From contig MU619394.1 of the NCBI GenBank assembly GCA_025201805.1, positions 1 to 64,000 on the forward strand: a stretch of DNA of 64,000 bases. The letters are read 5' to 3'. Below the pieces are notes generated by a model. It saw nothing but the letters and a program-made list of their open reading frames with translations. It had not been told where the DNA came from and made no database searches. Below are positions 23,501 through 36,184 of this stretch, piece after piece. Source of the stretch: Parasitella parasitica (taxonomy: Eukaryota > Mucoromycota > Mucoromycetes > Mucorales > Mucoraceae). Positions within the stretch are counted from its first letter, which is position 1. Every line of letters begins with the position of its first letter. A program made the position numbers and the translations under genes.

Positions 23501-25468
23501 ATGCACGATCAATTTATGCAGCAACCCTTTTGCCAACAAATGGAATTATTAGAAGCTTATGTTACTGAAAGCAATTCAAATGAAATTGTCTTTAGCAAAT
23601 TTATCCAGGAAAAACATGAGGCGGTTATAAATTATCTAGCTTCAGTGACCATAGATAAACAAAGTGTGAAAAACGGCGATGTGGAACACCTGCTTTCTCG
23701 TATCTTCATGTCATTCAAAAAACGAAACACGAATCCCAAGCTCTTGGTTAGTGTTTAGGGCAAGTGATATAGTCAAAAGCTATTAATGTGCGTTTTTCTA
23801 GTACATAATGGACAGATATAAAGTAGGATGGGATACAGTCATGGAAGATTTAGAAAAGGTACCCATAAATTGGACACCATTTAATGAATTGAATAGTCTG
23901 ACAACAGTCAACAGGCACGAGTGGCACAGACAGAGTCTGAAGTAAGAAGACTAGCTAATAAACGACGAAAGACGCATTTGTATTTGCACCTTAACGAAAA
24001 CAGCTATGTGGAAAGTCTCATCAACGTATGTATTAGGTTGAAATATGTGTATCAACGGTCTAATGGAATATAGCAAGGTGCCACCATTATCAATGCAGAA
24101 GATGATGTTTTCAAGACTGGACTCCCCTTTGACTTTTTAACTGTGAAAAATGATATCAGATTATGGCGAGATGCAGCTCAAAGAGTTGACAAGTTGTCAA
24201 AACAAGAGTGAGTTGGTTAATTACCAAAGTCTGTTGATGCGAAATACCAATATGCTAAATTGCTTCGGACATGTAGCCTCTTATATTACGGAACTACTGA
24301 TTTCACTAACAAATCACCAAAATCAGCAATCAAAGCAATTTTAAAAGAAAACTTTACTGTATTCAAGAATCACTTTGAAAAGCTGTATGTGTCTAATCAT
24401 GACATTGAATGTACTATCAAGGTAAAGTATGTCACCCCTAGATGCATTGGAAAAAGAAACTAATCATCGAAATCTCTTCTTCCAATTCACAGATAGAAAA
24501 ATTGAGCGAACTGATGTAAATTTGAAGGCATATTTTACTTGTTGAAAGAATGATTGAAACACCTCTAATTTTTGTTTCAGGAACGACCAATTCAAAGATG
24601 GCACCAATAGTTTCAAAGACGATTATATTAATGAAAGACACTACATAGCATGCTTTGTATATCCCTTGGTACAGATAATTTTGCATGATGTGTCAAGACA
24701 ACAGATCAGACAGAGATGGTAAGCTAGCTTTTGCTTGTAGAAAATATCGCTAATGTCATACACACACTTGCATAGGGGAGAGGCAAAGCTGAGTTGCTCC
24801 AAACAGGAAGAAAATAGGGCGCTAGATGATGATGATCGACGTTCCTCTGGTGCCAATATTGATGCCATTATTGATTTAAAGCAATTAAACAATATGGAAT
24901 TTGTAATTGTTGAGGTCACAGGTGGACCTACAGGGAACCATCACGAGCACTTTTTAGAAGACAAGAATAAGTTAGCTAAAAACTTGAAGACCATCCTCAA
25001 ATTTATCATTTCACTTCGTCCTGATCTAGCTTTGTTGGTACCCAGCTTGAAACTTTTCGGTATACAAATTTATAGTAAGTTTCCTGGTAATCAAGCATAG
25101 CTATAGGTGCACTAAACATTATATATTCTAGTGAATGAAATACATGTATACAGCATCAATAGCCCCATCAACAACATGTACATATATCGAGAAGAAAAAA
25201 AAAATCAAAATACCCAGCATGCAAGCTTTGTTGCACATTGAAATGAAACCATTCCTACGCGAGTTGGTTGTGATCAAGGCAGGTTCAACGACATTTAAAT
25301 TGTTTTGTTATATATATGATACACTAACTTGGCTTATAGAAATTTATTTTATCTAGTTGTACAAGCATCGAAGCATTTATTCAGGCAGAAGCAGGAGAAA
25401 ATGATCAGAGTACTATAAGCGCCTCCTCATCTCCATACGTGTCTCCCAGCAAAGGCAAAAGAAAATAA
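23501..25468 (+). pseudogene. multi-exon lineage-specific protein, frameshifted in an A run
   Basis: Proposed exons: 23501-23746, 23802-23858, 23915-24025, 24074-24184, 24230-24421, 24493-24515, 24581-24718, 24776-25074, 25132-25301 and 25357-25468. Phases agree except inside exon 9, where the reading NSPINNMYIYREEK and the following KIPSMQALLHIEMKPFLREL lie in different frames on either side of an A10 run near 25195-25204. Visible features are GANIDAIIDLKQLNNMEFVI followed by VEVTGGP, and a terminal YVSPSKGKRK. The D-(x)n-E-V pattern faintly recalls PD-(D/E)XK nucleases, but that is speculation. I associate such proteins with multi-copy Mucoromycota families. The break may be real decay or a homopolymer sequencing error. 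Confidence 0.55.
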
Positions 25469-26131
25469 TGATATTCATAGTCATCAATGAATAGCTTTTT
25501 CATGTATGATAAATCATTTACATAAAATGAATCTTCGCTGCTTCATTCGACAATTATATCCTCTTTATCTATACATGATTTGTTAAATGTGTGTGTCTGT
25601 GTGTGTGTGCCTCGCCTCTGACATGACTACAAACTATATTACAACACAACTCCAAAAATCTTTTTTGAATTAAAGTGATTTAATCAACACACTCGGGAAC
25701 AGTTTATAGGTTATAATAATCACATAATATCAAATCTAGGCATTGCTTATATATGATAAAACTGATTGTTGTTTACCCAAGCAATTCATGGCTCGCGTCA
25801 AATAATAATTAATTTACTAGTAATTTACCAATAGGAACTTGAAAGATCCCCTTTCATTACTTTGTTAGTAGCATAACTTGCTATGACACAATTTTAGAGC
25901 ACAACTTTATAATTATGGTCATATACAAAGCTCTAAAATAGTTGCTTGATGGAATATAGCCAGCGTAACCTTCTCGATTCGAGAAAGAAGACACATTATG
26001 ATGTCTCTGGCTGACGTTTCTGGCCATGTATTTACGGATGTTGCCATGCGTGCTAGTTGTAAAAGAGCACTGTGCTATGTACAATCTATAAACGGCCATG
26101 CTTTAAATAATGAAGTTAAANNNNNNNNNNA

Positions 26132-26162
<31 letters not shown>

Positions 26163-26870
26163 GTTTGGAAACGTTCTCGACCTATTGAGTTCTGCATACA
26201 GGGATGTAAAAGATTTGCAACTTCAAAGGAAGCTGTTTCAGGATTGATTTGGCCTGAGCATTTATTGAGGTATGACATGATGATTTTCCAGCAGAGTTTG
26301 TGCGTCTGCATCTGATAGACGTGATATGTTATAGAACGAGCTGGTAATGCAAATTAACATTGCATCATGTGTATATTTATTGCTGGCTAAATCCACATCT
26401 CTTCGTGCACGAGGATTTTCGTAGTAACAGCTTATGTGAGGTTATACGGATATTCCATTTATTGTCTTTTCTCTTTTAATGAAAAATAAGGCTTTGGCTC
26501 AATCCAGACTGTGCTATTCTTATAAATGTCGATTTCTACGTTGCAATTAATCGAGATATTCAGGGTGCTGTCAGGTGGTATATTGCAATTCATGAATTCT
26601 GTATCATTGCCATTTTCATTGATTTTATTATTGGAGGAGCCGACTTATTCAATACTCTCATCATTTATGTCACTTACAATATTAAGCTAATTCTTCACTA
26701 ACGTTATCCCGAATGAAGCATGAATAGCTGGGAAAAAATGCATTTACCAATGATTTGAAGCGTTTTCATATAACGCGGTGAGTTAAATGACGTCGTGGAA
26801 GCAATATTACTAAAGCATTTGGGTTTCGAGTTTGAGCAACATCGTTTTTTATATCTCTTTTTATAACATA
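25469..26870. other. spacer with (GT)n tract and assembly gap
   Basis: A short GT microsatellite lies at about 25590-25610. No confident gene is present. A weak transposase/Fanzor-like fragment near 26520-26600 is discussed in the findings. Confidence 0.5.
26121..26159. other. assembly gap (10 N) plus poly-A run
   Basis: Ten unresolved bases (26121-26130) are followed by 29 A residues to 26159, indicating an unresolved homopolymer in the assembly. Confidence 0.98.
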
Positions 26871-28964
26871 ATGAGTTTTCACGTTAATTTCACTACTCAT
26901 GGGGCAAAGTTAAAGGATGCGTATGAAGCTGTTGTTAGCCAGACTAACGATACCAACTGGCTAATTTATGCCTATGATAAAGGAACTTATGACCTTCGTG
27001 TACAACAGACTGGTGGTAAGTTATAGAAATACATTACAGCTAAATGTATGACAGCTGTGTCGAATCTCTGACATTATCTTTAGATGGTGGGCTTGAAGAA
27101 CTAAACGACGAGTTCTCGGATGGAAAGGTTCAGTTTGCCTACACAAAGGTGATTGATCCAAATACTGAGCTTCCTAAATTTGTGTTTATCGGATGGGTAT
27201 TATTGAATTACGGTAACTTTTCTTGATTATGCCAAGCTAATGTGTTCTCTTAGTGTGGTAGCGGCGTACCAGAATCAAGAAAGGCTTTCTTCAACTCTCA
27301 GCTTGGTGAAGTTTCCAAATTTTTCAAAGTAAGTAGCTTTACAAAGTATGAATGACATTTAGTCTAAATATTACGTAGAGCTTCCATGTTCAAATTAATG
27401 CTCGTGATGAAGTAAGGAAGCAGAAGGAGCTGTATGCACAATACCGACATTTCGTTTTTCTTACTAGGCCGATGTCGATCCAGAACTTATCATGAAGCGT
27501 GTTGCCGAGTCTTCAGGCGCTAACTACAGTGTTCATAAGGAAAGCGCAAAACCTCAATCTAGAGTGACACCTGTTGTAAATGAAGAACAATCCCAGCTCT
27601 ATTACTTTTTTACTCACATTTAGATGTAGGGCTCTGTATACAAAAAGACCGAGATCCCCAACATTGCTGCCATGCAACGTGAATCCATGACCAAAGAAAA
27701 TGCACCAAAACCTGTGGGCACCAACTACATGCCTGTTCAAACTGCACCAAAAAAACTAGAGCAGCGCTGGAATGCTGCTCAAAACCAAGATTCTGGTGCT
27801 AGTGCTGTACGTGCAGAACGCGAGAGATTTGAAAAGGAAGTTCGTGATCGTGAAATTCAAAAAGCTAGACAAGTACAGCCACAGCGTCAACAAGAGGATG
27901 ACGATGACAGATTACGAGCTGAAGCTGAAGCTGCTGCAAAACGTGAAAGAGAGGATGCTGACAGAAGAAGAATGGAACAAGAGGCCGAGCATAGACGTAT
28001 TCGTGAACAAGAAGGTGAAATGGCTCGTCAAAGAGAAGAAGAGGATCGTCAGCGACGCCAACAAGAGGAAGAATATCATCGCCGCCAAGCAGAGCAAGAG
28101 GAGAGTGCTAAACGTGCGCAACAGCAGCAGAAAGAGCAAGAAGAAAGACGTAGACAAGAGCAAGAGCAAGAACAAGAACAAGAGAGACGGCGTTTCGAGG
28201 CTGAAAAGGCAGAGAACGAACGCCGTGAAGCTGCTGAACATCAGCGTCAACAGCAGCAAGAGGCCGAACGTCAGCGTCAACAGCAAGAAGAGGAAGAGCG
28301 TCAAAGACAAGAAGCAGAAGCTCTTCAATCCCAGTTGAATAACGTAAGAGCATCGAGCTTAAACAAGACAAACATGGGTTTAACATACTGATAGACTGCT
28401 GAGCGTGCTGTCCATGCATCGCAAACAGCAGCAGCAGCGGCTGTTGCTTCTTCTGGCCTTCAACAAGGTATATCTGCTGTTGTCCTATTTGAATATGATG
28501 CGAGTAAGTACAATATTGCGTTACATGAGATGTTTTGATACTAAAATCCTGAAGGCGAGACAAACGAAATGTCTCTTTTGGAAGGAGAGGTTATTACCCA
28601 AATTGACCAAGTGGATGAAGGTTGGTGGTTTGGTGTAAGTGAAGATGGCCAAAAGCAAGGCCTCTTCCCTGCCAATTATGTTCAAATTGTGGAGCAAGAG
28701 GAACCTGCGACAGCAGAAATTCCTGCTCCACCACCGCCACCACCAGTACCTGTTCATCCTGAAGAACCTCAACAACAAAGCCAAGGGGGCGTTGCTGTTG
28801 CACTCTACGATTATGCAGCAGAGGAGGATAATGAAATCTCCTTTGCTGAAGGCGATACTATTACAAGCATTGAGTTTGTTAGCGAAGACTGGTGGCAAGG
28901 CTTATCTGCTGATGGTAAAAGTAATGGCTTATTCCCTGCTAATTACGTCGAATTGAAGCAATAA
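26871..28964 (+). CDS. ABP1: actin-binding protein 1 (ADF-H domain, two SH3)
   Basis: Exons 26871-27015, 27084-27196, 27254-27328, 27379-27411, 27468-27575, 27630-28343, 28395-28503 and 28555-28964 give 568 aa. Residues 1 to about 140 form an ADF-homology domain (WLIYAYDKGTYDLRVQQTG, then PKFVFIGWCGSGVPE and SFHVQINARDE). A long R/E/Q-rich helix fills about residues 205-390. Two SH3 domains end the protein: VLFEYDASETNEMSLLEGEV with WWFG, and VALYDYAAEEDNEISFAEGD with WWQG. A PPPPPP linker lies between them. Abp1 binds F-actin at endocytic patches and recruits partners through SH3. Start chosen as the ATG at the beginning of the ADF-H fold. Confidence 0.95.
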
Positions 28965-29413
28965 AAAGCTTTTTGAGATGATTATTTTTTCTCGCTTTGG
29001 CTAATGGAGTAAAATCCAATTCTCGCATATGGCACTCTACATTCATGGAATGATTTTTTTTTTTTATAATAACAAATCACAAAGTTTGGAGATTCAGTAC
29101 TAGGTGTGCGCCATAATCCTGATAGGATAACTCGTTGATGGGTGTCTTTTATTATCTGATTGTATTGCAGAAGAGAAAGAGGATAAATAGCATATGTAGT
29201 GGTTTCTGAAATCAGGTACGCCATATCCACACATGTACAATCACTGTGGGAAATAAGCAAATATCACGTACCGGCACACAGCTGGGGAACTTCATATGCA
29301 AATAGATATGTAATCCCAATTCATTTACTTTTGGCTTTATCCACTTGTTTGGCTTTTTCCATTAAAAAGAAGCTTCTACATTTTATTTTCTTCTTTTCAG
29401 TATATTATACAAT
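28965..29413. other. intergenic, ABP1 to hydratase gene
   Basis: A+T-rich spacer between tandem genes; no additional feature was recognised. Confidence 0.5.
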
Positions 29414-30641
29414 ATGCCCAAAGGATTCACAGTTGACGTATCAAAGGCTGCTGGCCACGTTTATCCTGCAGAAACTGTACGTTTCCGTATTCTAACATGA
29501 AAGGAAGAACTATGCGACTAAACATATATTCAGGTAGCATGCACACGTCGCGATTTCTTGCTGTACGCTTTATCTGTTGGTGTACCTGAAGATGATCTTC
29601 AATGGCTTTATGAACTCGGTAAAGCTTTACATTTTTGCATATATTTTTTTTTCTTGAAATAAAAAAAAACGGCTGTTGATTAACCTTGTTTTAACAGATA
29701 TCGATTTTGGACCGCTTCCTACATATCCTCTTTGCCTTTTGCTAAAGGGAGATGACTGGGATGTCAATTCATTTATGGAAAGATGGACTTCGGGCGGTCC
29801 TTTACCTGGCGTACCAAGCTATGATTTCAATAAAATAGTCCACGGAGAACAATCTTTCGAAGCATTGCGTCCTTTCCCTGCCGAAGGTGGTCGTTTCAAG
29901 TCTGTCAAGTCCTGCGTTGGTGTGTACGACAAGGGATCCGGCATGGTGATCGATTCAGTTGTTGACTTGTATGGCGAGGAAGATGGTGTGCATTATTGCC
30001 GTATGGGCACAAAGATGTTTGTTAGAGGATATGGCGGCTGGAACGTAAATGCGACAACTGTGTACAATGCAGTACGTTTATTTTTGACTAATTCTTGGTA
30101 AATCATACTTAGGGCCCTAAAGGTCCCAAGTCAATCACTTATAACCCTCCTCAACGTAAGCCTGATGTAATTGATACGTTCAAAACAGCACCGAATCAGG
30201 CACTTTTATATCGCTTATCTGGGTATGTGTATTATTAAATATAATCAAGATCAATCCCTCACTAAAAAGCCCACACACACACACACACACATCGCATACA
30301 GTGATTTCAATCCATTGCATGCAGATGTTAATTTAGCGCCTAAAGTCGGCTTCTCTAAACCCATCTTGCATGGTCTCTGCTCTTATGGTAAATGTGGACA
30401 TGCTGTTGTCAAGCATTTTGGGGACAACGATCGCACTCGCTTCAAGTCCATTGAAGCAAGATTTGCACAGCCCGTCTTTCCAGGCGAGACGGTCGAGGTT
30501 TTGATGTGGAAAACAGCTACAAGCAATCCCAAGCTAGACGCTGTCACCTTTCAAGCTCGTGTCAAGGAGAGAAATGCTTTAGTTTTGACTAACGGATATG
30601 CTACTCTTTACAAAAAAGATGCAAACACTGCCAGATTGTAA
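29414..30641 (+). CDS. peroxisomal 2-enoyl-CoA hydratase 2 (MaoC-like)
   Basis: Exons 29414-29476, 29534-29618, 29698-30044, 30113-30222 and 30302-30641 give 314 aa. The hydratase-2 signature is clear in YRLSGDFNPLHADVNLA, with GFSKPILHGLCSYG downstream and an N-terminal non-catalytic hot-dog half (YALSVG, DIDFGPLPTYPLCLLL). The protein ends in ARL, a PTS1-like tripeptide, so peroxisomal import is likely. It would hydrate trans-2-enoyl-CoA to the (3R)-hydroxy form, here as a stand-alone enzyme rather than as part of the Fox2 multifunctional protein. The end of exon 3 could alternatively be 30070, which adds nine residues. A (CA)n microsatellite lies in intron 4. It is convergent with the ABC gene, 76 bp between stops. 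Confidence 0.9.
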
Positions 30642-30717
30642 TTCGCTTTTTCTAAAATGCCATGTATTTTATTTGAAAAAAAAAAAAAGGGTCTATACAA
30701 CGTACAATATAGTAAAG

Positions 30718-33700
30718 TTACTGGTGTCCTTTGAAACTGGCTTCTGCAATGCTCAAAAGTTCAGAGTATTCCCCACTTCTTTCGCACATTTGCTGGAAAA
30801 TGCTGCCATCTCTTGTCATGAGTTCATAAGGCGTGCCAAATTCTTTCACTTGGCCTTGATCCAAGACCAGAATACGATCATAATCGGCCACAGTGCGGAT
30901 GCGATGAGCAATGCAAAGTAAGGTGGAATCAGTAAACTCTTTTCTAATTGTTTCTTGGATCTGTTGATCAGTATCAAAGTCAACAGAGGAGGTAGCTTCG
31001 TCTAAAACGATCAATGAGGTCTTCTTGACAAGCGCTCTCGCCAATGCAATGAGTTGTCGTTGCCCCTGTGACCAGTTACTACCAGAGCTAGTGACTACAG
31101 AGTCTAATGTAATGATTCTTTCTGTATTGACTAACGATGACGAAGGTGATGGACTAGCAGATTGATTATGATGGCCTTGCTGTTGGTGCTGTTGGCCGTC
31201 AATGAGATGTGATCGTTTCAGCGCAGCCCACAGAACAGCGTCATCATACTGGCCAAATGGGTCCAAGTTGCTTCGCAGTGTGCCAGAAAAAAGCACAGGG
31301 TCTTGGGGGATGATGGTTAATCGTGACCTTAGATCATTCAGACCAATTGTATGAATGTCAACGCCATCGATGCAGATTTGACCAGACGTTGGTTCCATAA
31401 AACGGAACAGAGACATGGCCAGGGTTGATTTTCCAGAGCCCGTGCGTCCAACAATTCCAATCTTCTCTCTGGGTCTAGTTTCAAAGGAGATATCGCAAAG
31501 AACGGCTGGTGTGTCAGGAGCATATTTCATGACTAGATTTTTGACTTGAACAGTGCCTAATTCAGGCCATGAAATCCTAGGCGAAGTTTCGGGAATATAG
31601 GCAGGAGGCTCTTCTTCAATATCAAGATATTCATGGATACGTTCAATGGCATTCATATTCATCTCGTTGAAAGCATACATACGCACAACCCAAAGCACAT
31701 GTTGAGTAAATGTGAGTGAATAACTAAGAGAAAGGCCAGCTAAACCAGGATTAACCCAGTCTCTGGAGCTTACAAGCACAGCACCTGTACAAAAACTGAC
31801 AAAGGCGCCCAAAACGTCGACACGGCAATGAAGCCAGCGGTTGGTAGCCCACATCCATAGGAACGGCCGGTTGTTGGCATCGATACGTTTGTAGTTTTCT
31901 TCAGTGAACCGACGTTGACAGCCGAAGGCTCGAATAGTTGCAACACCCAGCACTGTTTCGTTGAACTGCACATAGATTGGACTACGCGATACAGCATTAA
32001 GACGCTTCATATCTCGAGAAGTCTTTAGATAATAAATGCCTACAGATCTAAACATCATTGCAACAAAAAAGCCAGGAACAATGAATGCAGGAGTAATGAC
32101 AGACACCAATACAATGACATAGATAGTTGCAATAACCGAGTACAAAAGAAAAGAAAGGGATGGCGCAACTGCTTGATCCACTGTCTCTAAATCAGAGGAG
32201 AATCTGTTTACAATACGGCCTAGTGGTGTTACATCGAAGAAACGAACTTTGGCACGAAGAATGCGGTCGAGCAATTCAGAATGGATTTTACGAGAAGCTT
32301 TGAGAGAGCCGAGGAAAAGAACAAGAGATCTTGTAGTAGTAAGACCAAGGGATAGCATGCCAATCAGAAAGTAGACACCGAGATAATATGCTACATTTAC
32401 TGCACTGCCATCTTTTATCTCTTGAGCAAAGGCCTTGACGGATTGAGGGGCCACATAGTGGAGCTTGTTGGCTAATTCTAGCTGACCCACACTGCCAGCA
32501 TGTCCTATGTACGAAAATGCTGTAAAAATGCTCTTCTCGCTTCCACTGTACGCCGCTGCACTTTGAGATGTCACTGTGCCATTGGAAATATTGTCGTACG
32601 CTGCAGACCAAACTTTGATCCAGTAATCCTGTCCCAGTACGGATGCCTGGGCACAGCAAAACAGCACTACAACGCAAGCCCAAAAAATGAACCCACCAGA
32701 AGCATAATAGTAGGTGCCATACACGGCCCATTTAACGCTTCCTTCTGCACGAGTCTCTTCTTTTACCAACTTTCCAGCACCATTAAGAGCAGATGCATCA
32801 TTTTGTGAGCTAATCTTTCTAGGGACAATAGGGATGGGACCATCAGTAGCAGCTTCTTCATTAGCATCAATCTGCTCCATGTAGCTTTCTTGTGAGAACT
32901 CGTTGCCCAAGGCACCCGATTTAACAACATCTAATGGCTTGCCTGCAGCTGCTACAGACCCGGATTCTTCGAGGGCAACTATGTAACCAGCACCGCGGAT
33001 ACAAAGACCAACATGGTGCGTGACTAAAATGACGGTGCGGTAACGCATATATTCGCCCATCAAGCAATGTTCATACAGATGTTTGGCAGTATGCGCATCA
33101 ACTGCGCTAAGACAATCATCTAGAATCACAATGTCTGCTTGAGAATACACTGCTCTTGCAATAGCGACTCTACAAACATGTTATTAGAAACAGTACGTGC
33201 GCACCCTCAACTAAAAACGAGTACTACATACCTTTGCTTTTGCCCACCACTTAAAGTAACGCCCTTTTCTCCAACTTCTGTCGAATCTCCAAACTCCAAA
33301 ATCTCGAGGTCTCTTGTCAAAGCCGTCATGTACAGAATATTATCATATTTTTCCTTGTCATAAGGTAGACCAAACAAGATGTTGTCTCTGATGCTACAGT
33401 TTTGAAGCCATGCTGTCTGTGCTACATACGCGATACCAGAAACAGCACCACCGACAGCAAAAGGTACAGACGCAGACGTGGCGTCTTTTCTCGGCAATAT
33501 AGCAGCGCCTGACAGACAATAGGTCTCGCCCAGCAGACTAAGCAAAAGAGTAGTCTTACCTGAGCCAGTAGGGCCACATACAATAGACATTTGGTTCAAG
33601 GGGAATGACAAATTGAGGTTCTTGATTTGGGGAGTTGATGGCTCCCCACTCTTTGATGAGCTCCAACTGAAGCTAGCATTGTCGACGAAACCAATACGGG

Positions 33701-35859
33701 TGCTTGATGTTGTATTAGGGGCAGGTAGCTTGACCTCCTCCTCCTTCAAGAAGGCTTGGATACGGCTTAAAGACACATTTGCTTGCAAAAGAAAAGAAGT
33801 AATGATAGGAAGTTCATCCAATGTAGTTTTGAAATTGTTGAACAGCGCAAGAGCAGTGAATGCAGTAGATGCAGTCAAGATGTAGACTCGAGTATAAGCG
33901 TAAAAGACAGCAACCATGATCAAGACAGGGATGATAAACCAGACGTTACCGATCCACATGTAGCTCATTAAACGGGCACGAATGACCTTGAGTTCAGTAT
34001 CTCTTGCTTCCATGATGCGAGCACGGAATTGCTTCTCCCAAGCGAAAAACTTGACGATGCGGATAGCAGACAGCAGCTCATTGACGAGACTGATGCGTTT
34101 GTCCGTGCATTTCATTGCAGCATGTTGCATTCTTTGAAAATGCCTGCTCAGCGCAAACGTTACAGGTTGAGACAGACAAATAATTAAAACGCCCCAAAGA
34201 GAGGCACTGCCCAACAGTTTGTACAGACTCCAGATACAAATGGTGATTTGGATGGGAAAACAGTAAATGTAGAAGATATAAGCCATTAGATCACCTAATT
34301 TCTGAGCGTCCACCGATAGTAAATTGTTGACATTGGCTTTTGGTTTATCCAGTGCAACACTGTTTGCCTTGCTGCTGTTACCTTCTTCGTCTCGGCGTCT
34401 CAATGATTTGCTGTAGACTTCACCGATAACAATAGACTGGATCTGAATACCAAGAGATCTGCCAATGTACAGAGCTTGCTGGTAACACAACGAGTGGCCA
34501 CAAGATGTCAAAAACAAGCAGGAGACATAGATAAAGGCCGACGACACAGTTTCATCTTGTTTACCATGCTCAATAAACTTGATTATCTTGTTTAAAAAGT
34601 AGGGAGGACCAAACATAAGCACAGACCATGCAAGGCAGTAAAAGAATTGAATGGTTAATGGTCTTTTGAACGTGGAAAAAAATTTCAACAGCATTGTAGC
34701 TTTCTTTTGAAGTCGGTAACGTTTCAACGTGTTTTTAGCTCTTTTCTCGGGAGTCACTTCAAACAAATCGTTGTCGTTCAATGTTTTGCGGTTGCCCTTT
34801 TCCATCATCGGGTTCACCCAAGAGAACATGAACCGCGAATAAAATGAAGCCCAATTTTCACCAGACATGACACGCCCCTATTTTTGGTTTTTAGATTGCA
34901 TGGATTACAATGAGTAAAAGATACCAGGACTTACCGTATCTGTAATTATAGGGCTTGCAGGAGCACAGCGGCTTTCATTTGAAACAGCCACTAATAGCAC
35001 CAATGTGATGGTCCCATACATTACTTCATGTTGATATCGTTGGCTCATCTCCAAAATATCATGCACCTGATAATATGCCGTGATATTCACTAATTGAACT
35101 ATAAAATCTAGTATATAAAGGTAGTTTAAATGCGTGCAGATGCTGTTAGAAAGTGATTTTCCGCCGATTGAAAGTGATAGACAGATATTGAGTAGAGCAA
35201 GAACAGCAGCATATGTCTATGGTATATGACTATTAATCAAACATAAAGCTACGCATAGTATCAGGAACCAAATTTACCCAGAATATAATGCGTGCATAAT
35301 ACATGTGCAGCAAATCAGTATATCTCCCTTCAACAACTACATCCATATTTGATTTATCTAATGATAGAGCCATATAAACAAGACATCCTAATTGCAGGCC
35401 TGACAAAAACAACCGCGTCCAGTTGTACGCTGACCATGGCTCACTCAACAATAGCTCAACAGATACAACCGTACTTGAGGTACTAACATCATCATTGCTT
35501 TCTTCGTTGTTGGATGTAGATGATGTGGACGCCGCTCCATAGATTGCATTTGTTTTTTGATTGATTGGCTTATACAGTGCTGTGTTTTCATTTCTACGAG
35601 CTTTAGTGGTTTCAAAGACCAACATAATGCAAGATACCACCACTAGAGCACTTGGCAGTATCGTATTGAGATATCTACGCACAAAATTTAAAACACTACC
35701 CAATTCTCTCTTCTTTTATACATATGTACCTTTCTCTAATACATGGTGTCAAAAAAAGACCGCCCTATATGGTTAGCAATAAAAAAATTCACATGATCAA
35801 TTTCACTTCAACTCCAACACCTTGACTCAAGCCCTTACCCAAAAGTCGCAATCCTCCAT
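30718..35859 (-). CDS. ABC-C (MRP/YCF1-type) full transporter
   Basis: Exons in transcript order: 35859-35839, 35764-35730, 35674-35278, 35216-34935, 34877-33232 and 33169-30718, all in phase, give 1610 aa. The N terminus MEDCDFWGGLFLTPCIRERY starts a TMD0, followed by TMD1, NBD1, TMD2 and NBD2. NBD1 has Walker A GPTGSGKTT, signature LSGGQKQR and Walker B IVILDDCLSAVD; the Asp after the Walker B Asp replaces the usual Glu, typical of the degenerate C-family site. NBD2 has GRTGSGKST, WSQGQRQLIALARAL and LIVLDEATSSVD. Members export or sequester glutathione conjugates and other organic anions, at the vacuole or plasma membrane. The substrate cannot be told from sequence. Confidence 0.95.
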
Positions 35860-36184
35860 TTTGGTTGTAAACTAAAACAAGAAAAGACAAGGCTATTGTA
35901 TATACAATGCGCCAAGATTCTAAAGAGATTTATGTAAGAAAGAAAGGAGGTACAAGTTGCTTTGAAAGGACCCAATTTATGAAACTTTTCGCAAAAAGGG
36001 AGTTTGTTCCAAATGTAGATTTTATTGCTTGTCATGAATATCGGGTTAATGTTTTCACCCCAGATTTTTTACTTGCTACTTAAAGAAAAACTTGAGTAAA
36101 AAGAAAATAATGGTTAGGATATTGACTTAAGTTTAGAATGTATATATACTTACATCTGTAAGGAGTATGAGAGAGTTATATCAA
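35860..36184. other. spacer upstream of ABC gene / 3' flank of Fanzor
   Basis: No gene is present. The part adjoining the Fanzor stop codon (about 36060-36184) is where a guide RNA would be expected in TnpB-like loci, but I can show no structure for it. Confidence 0.4.

Noticed and set aside
27912-28563. Long antisense frames rich in Leu/Ser opposite the ABP1 coil
   Set aside because: They mirror the R/E/Q-rich coding exon on the other strand and have no motif of their own.
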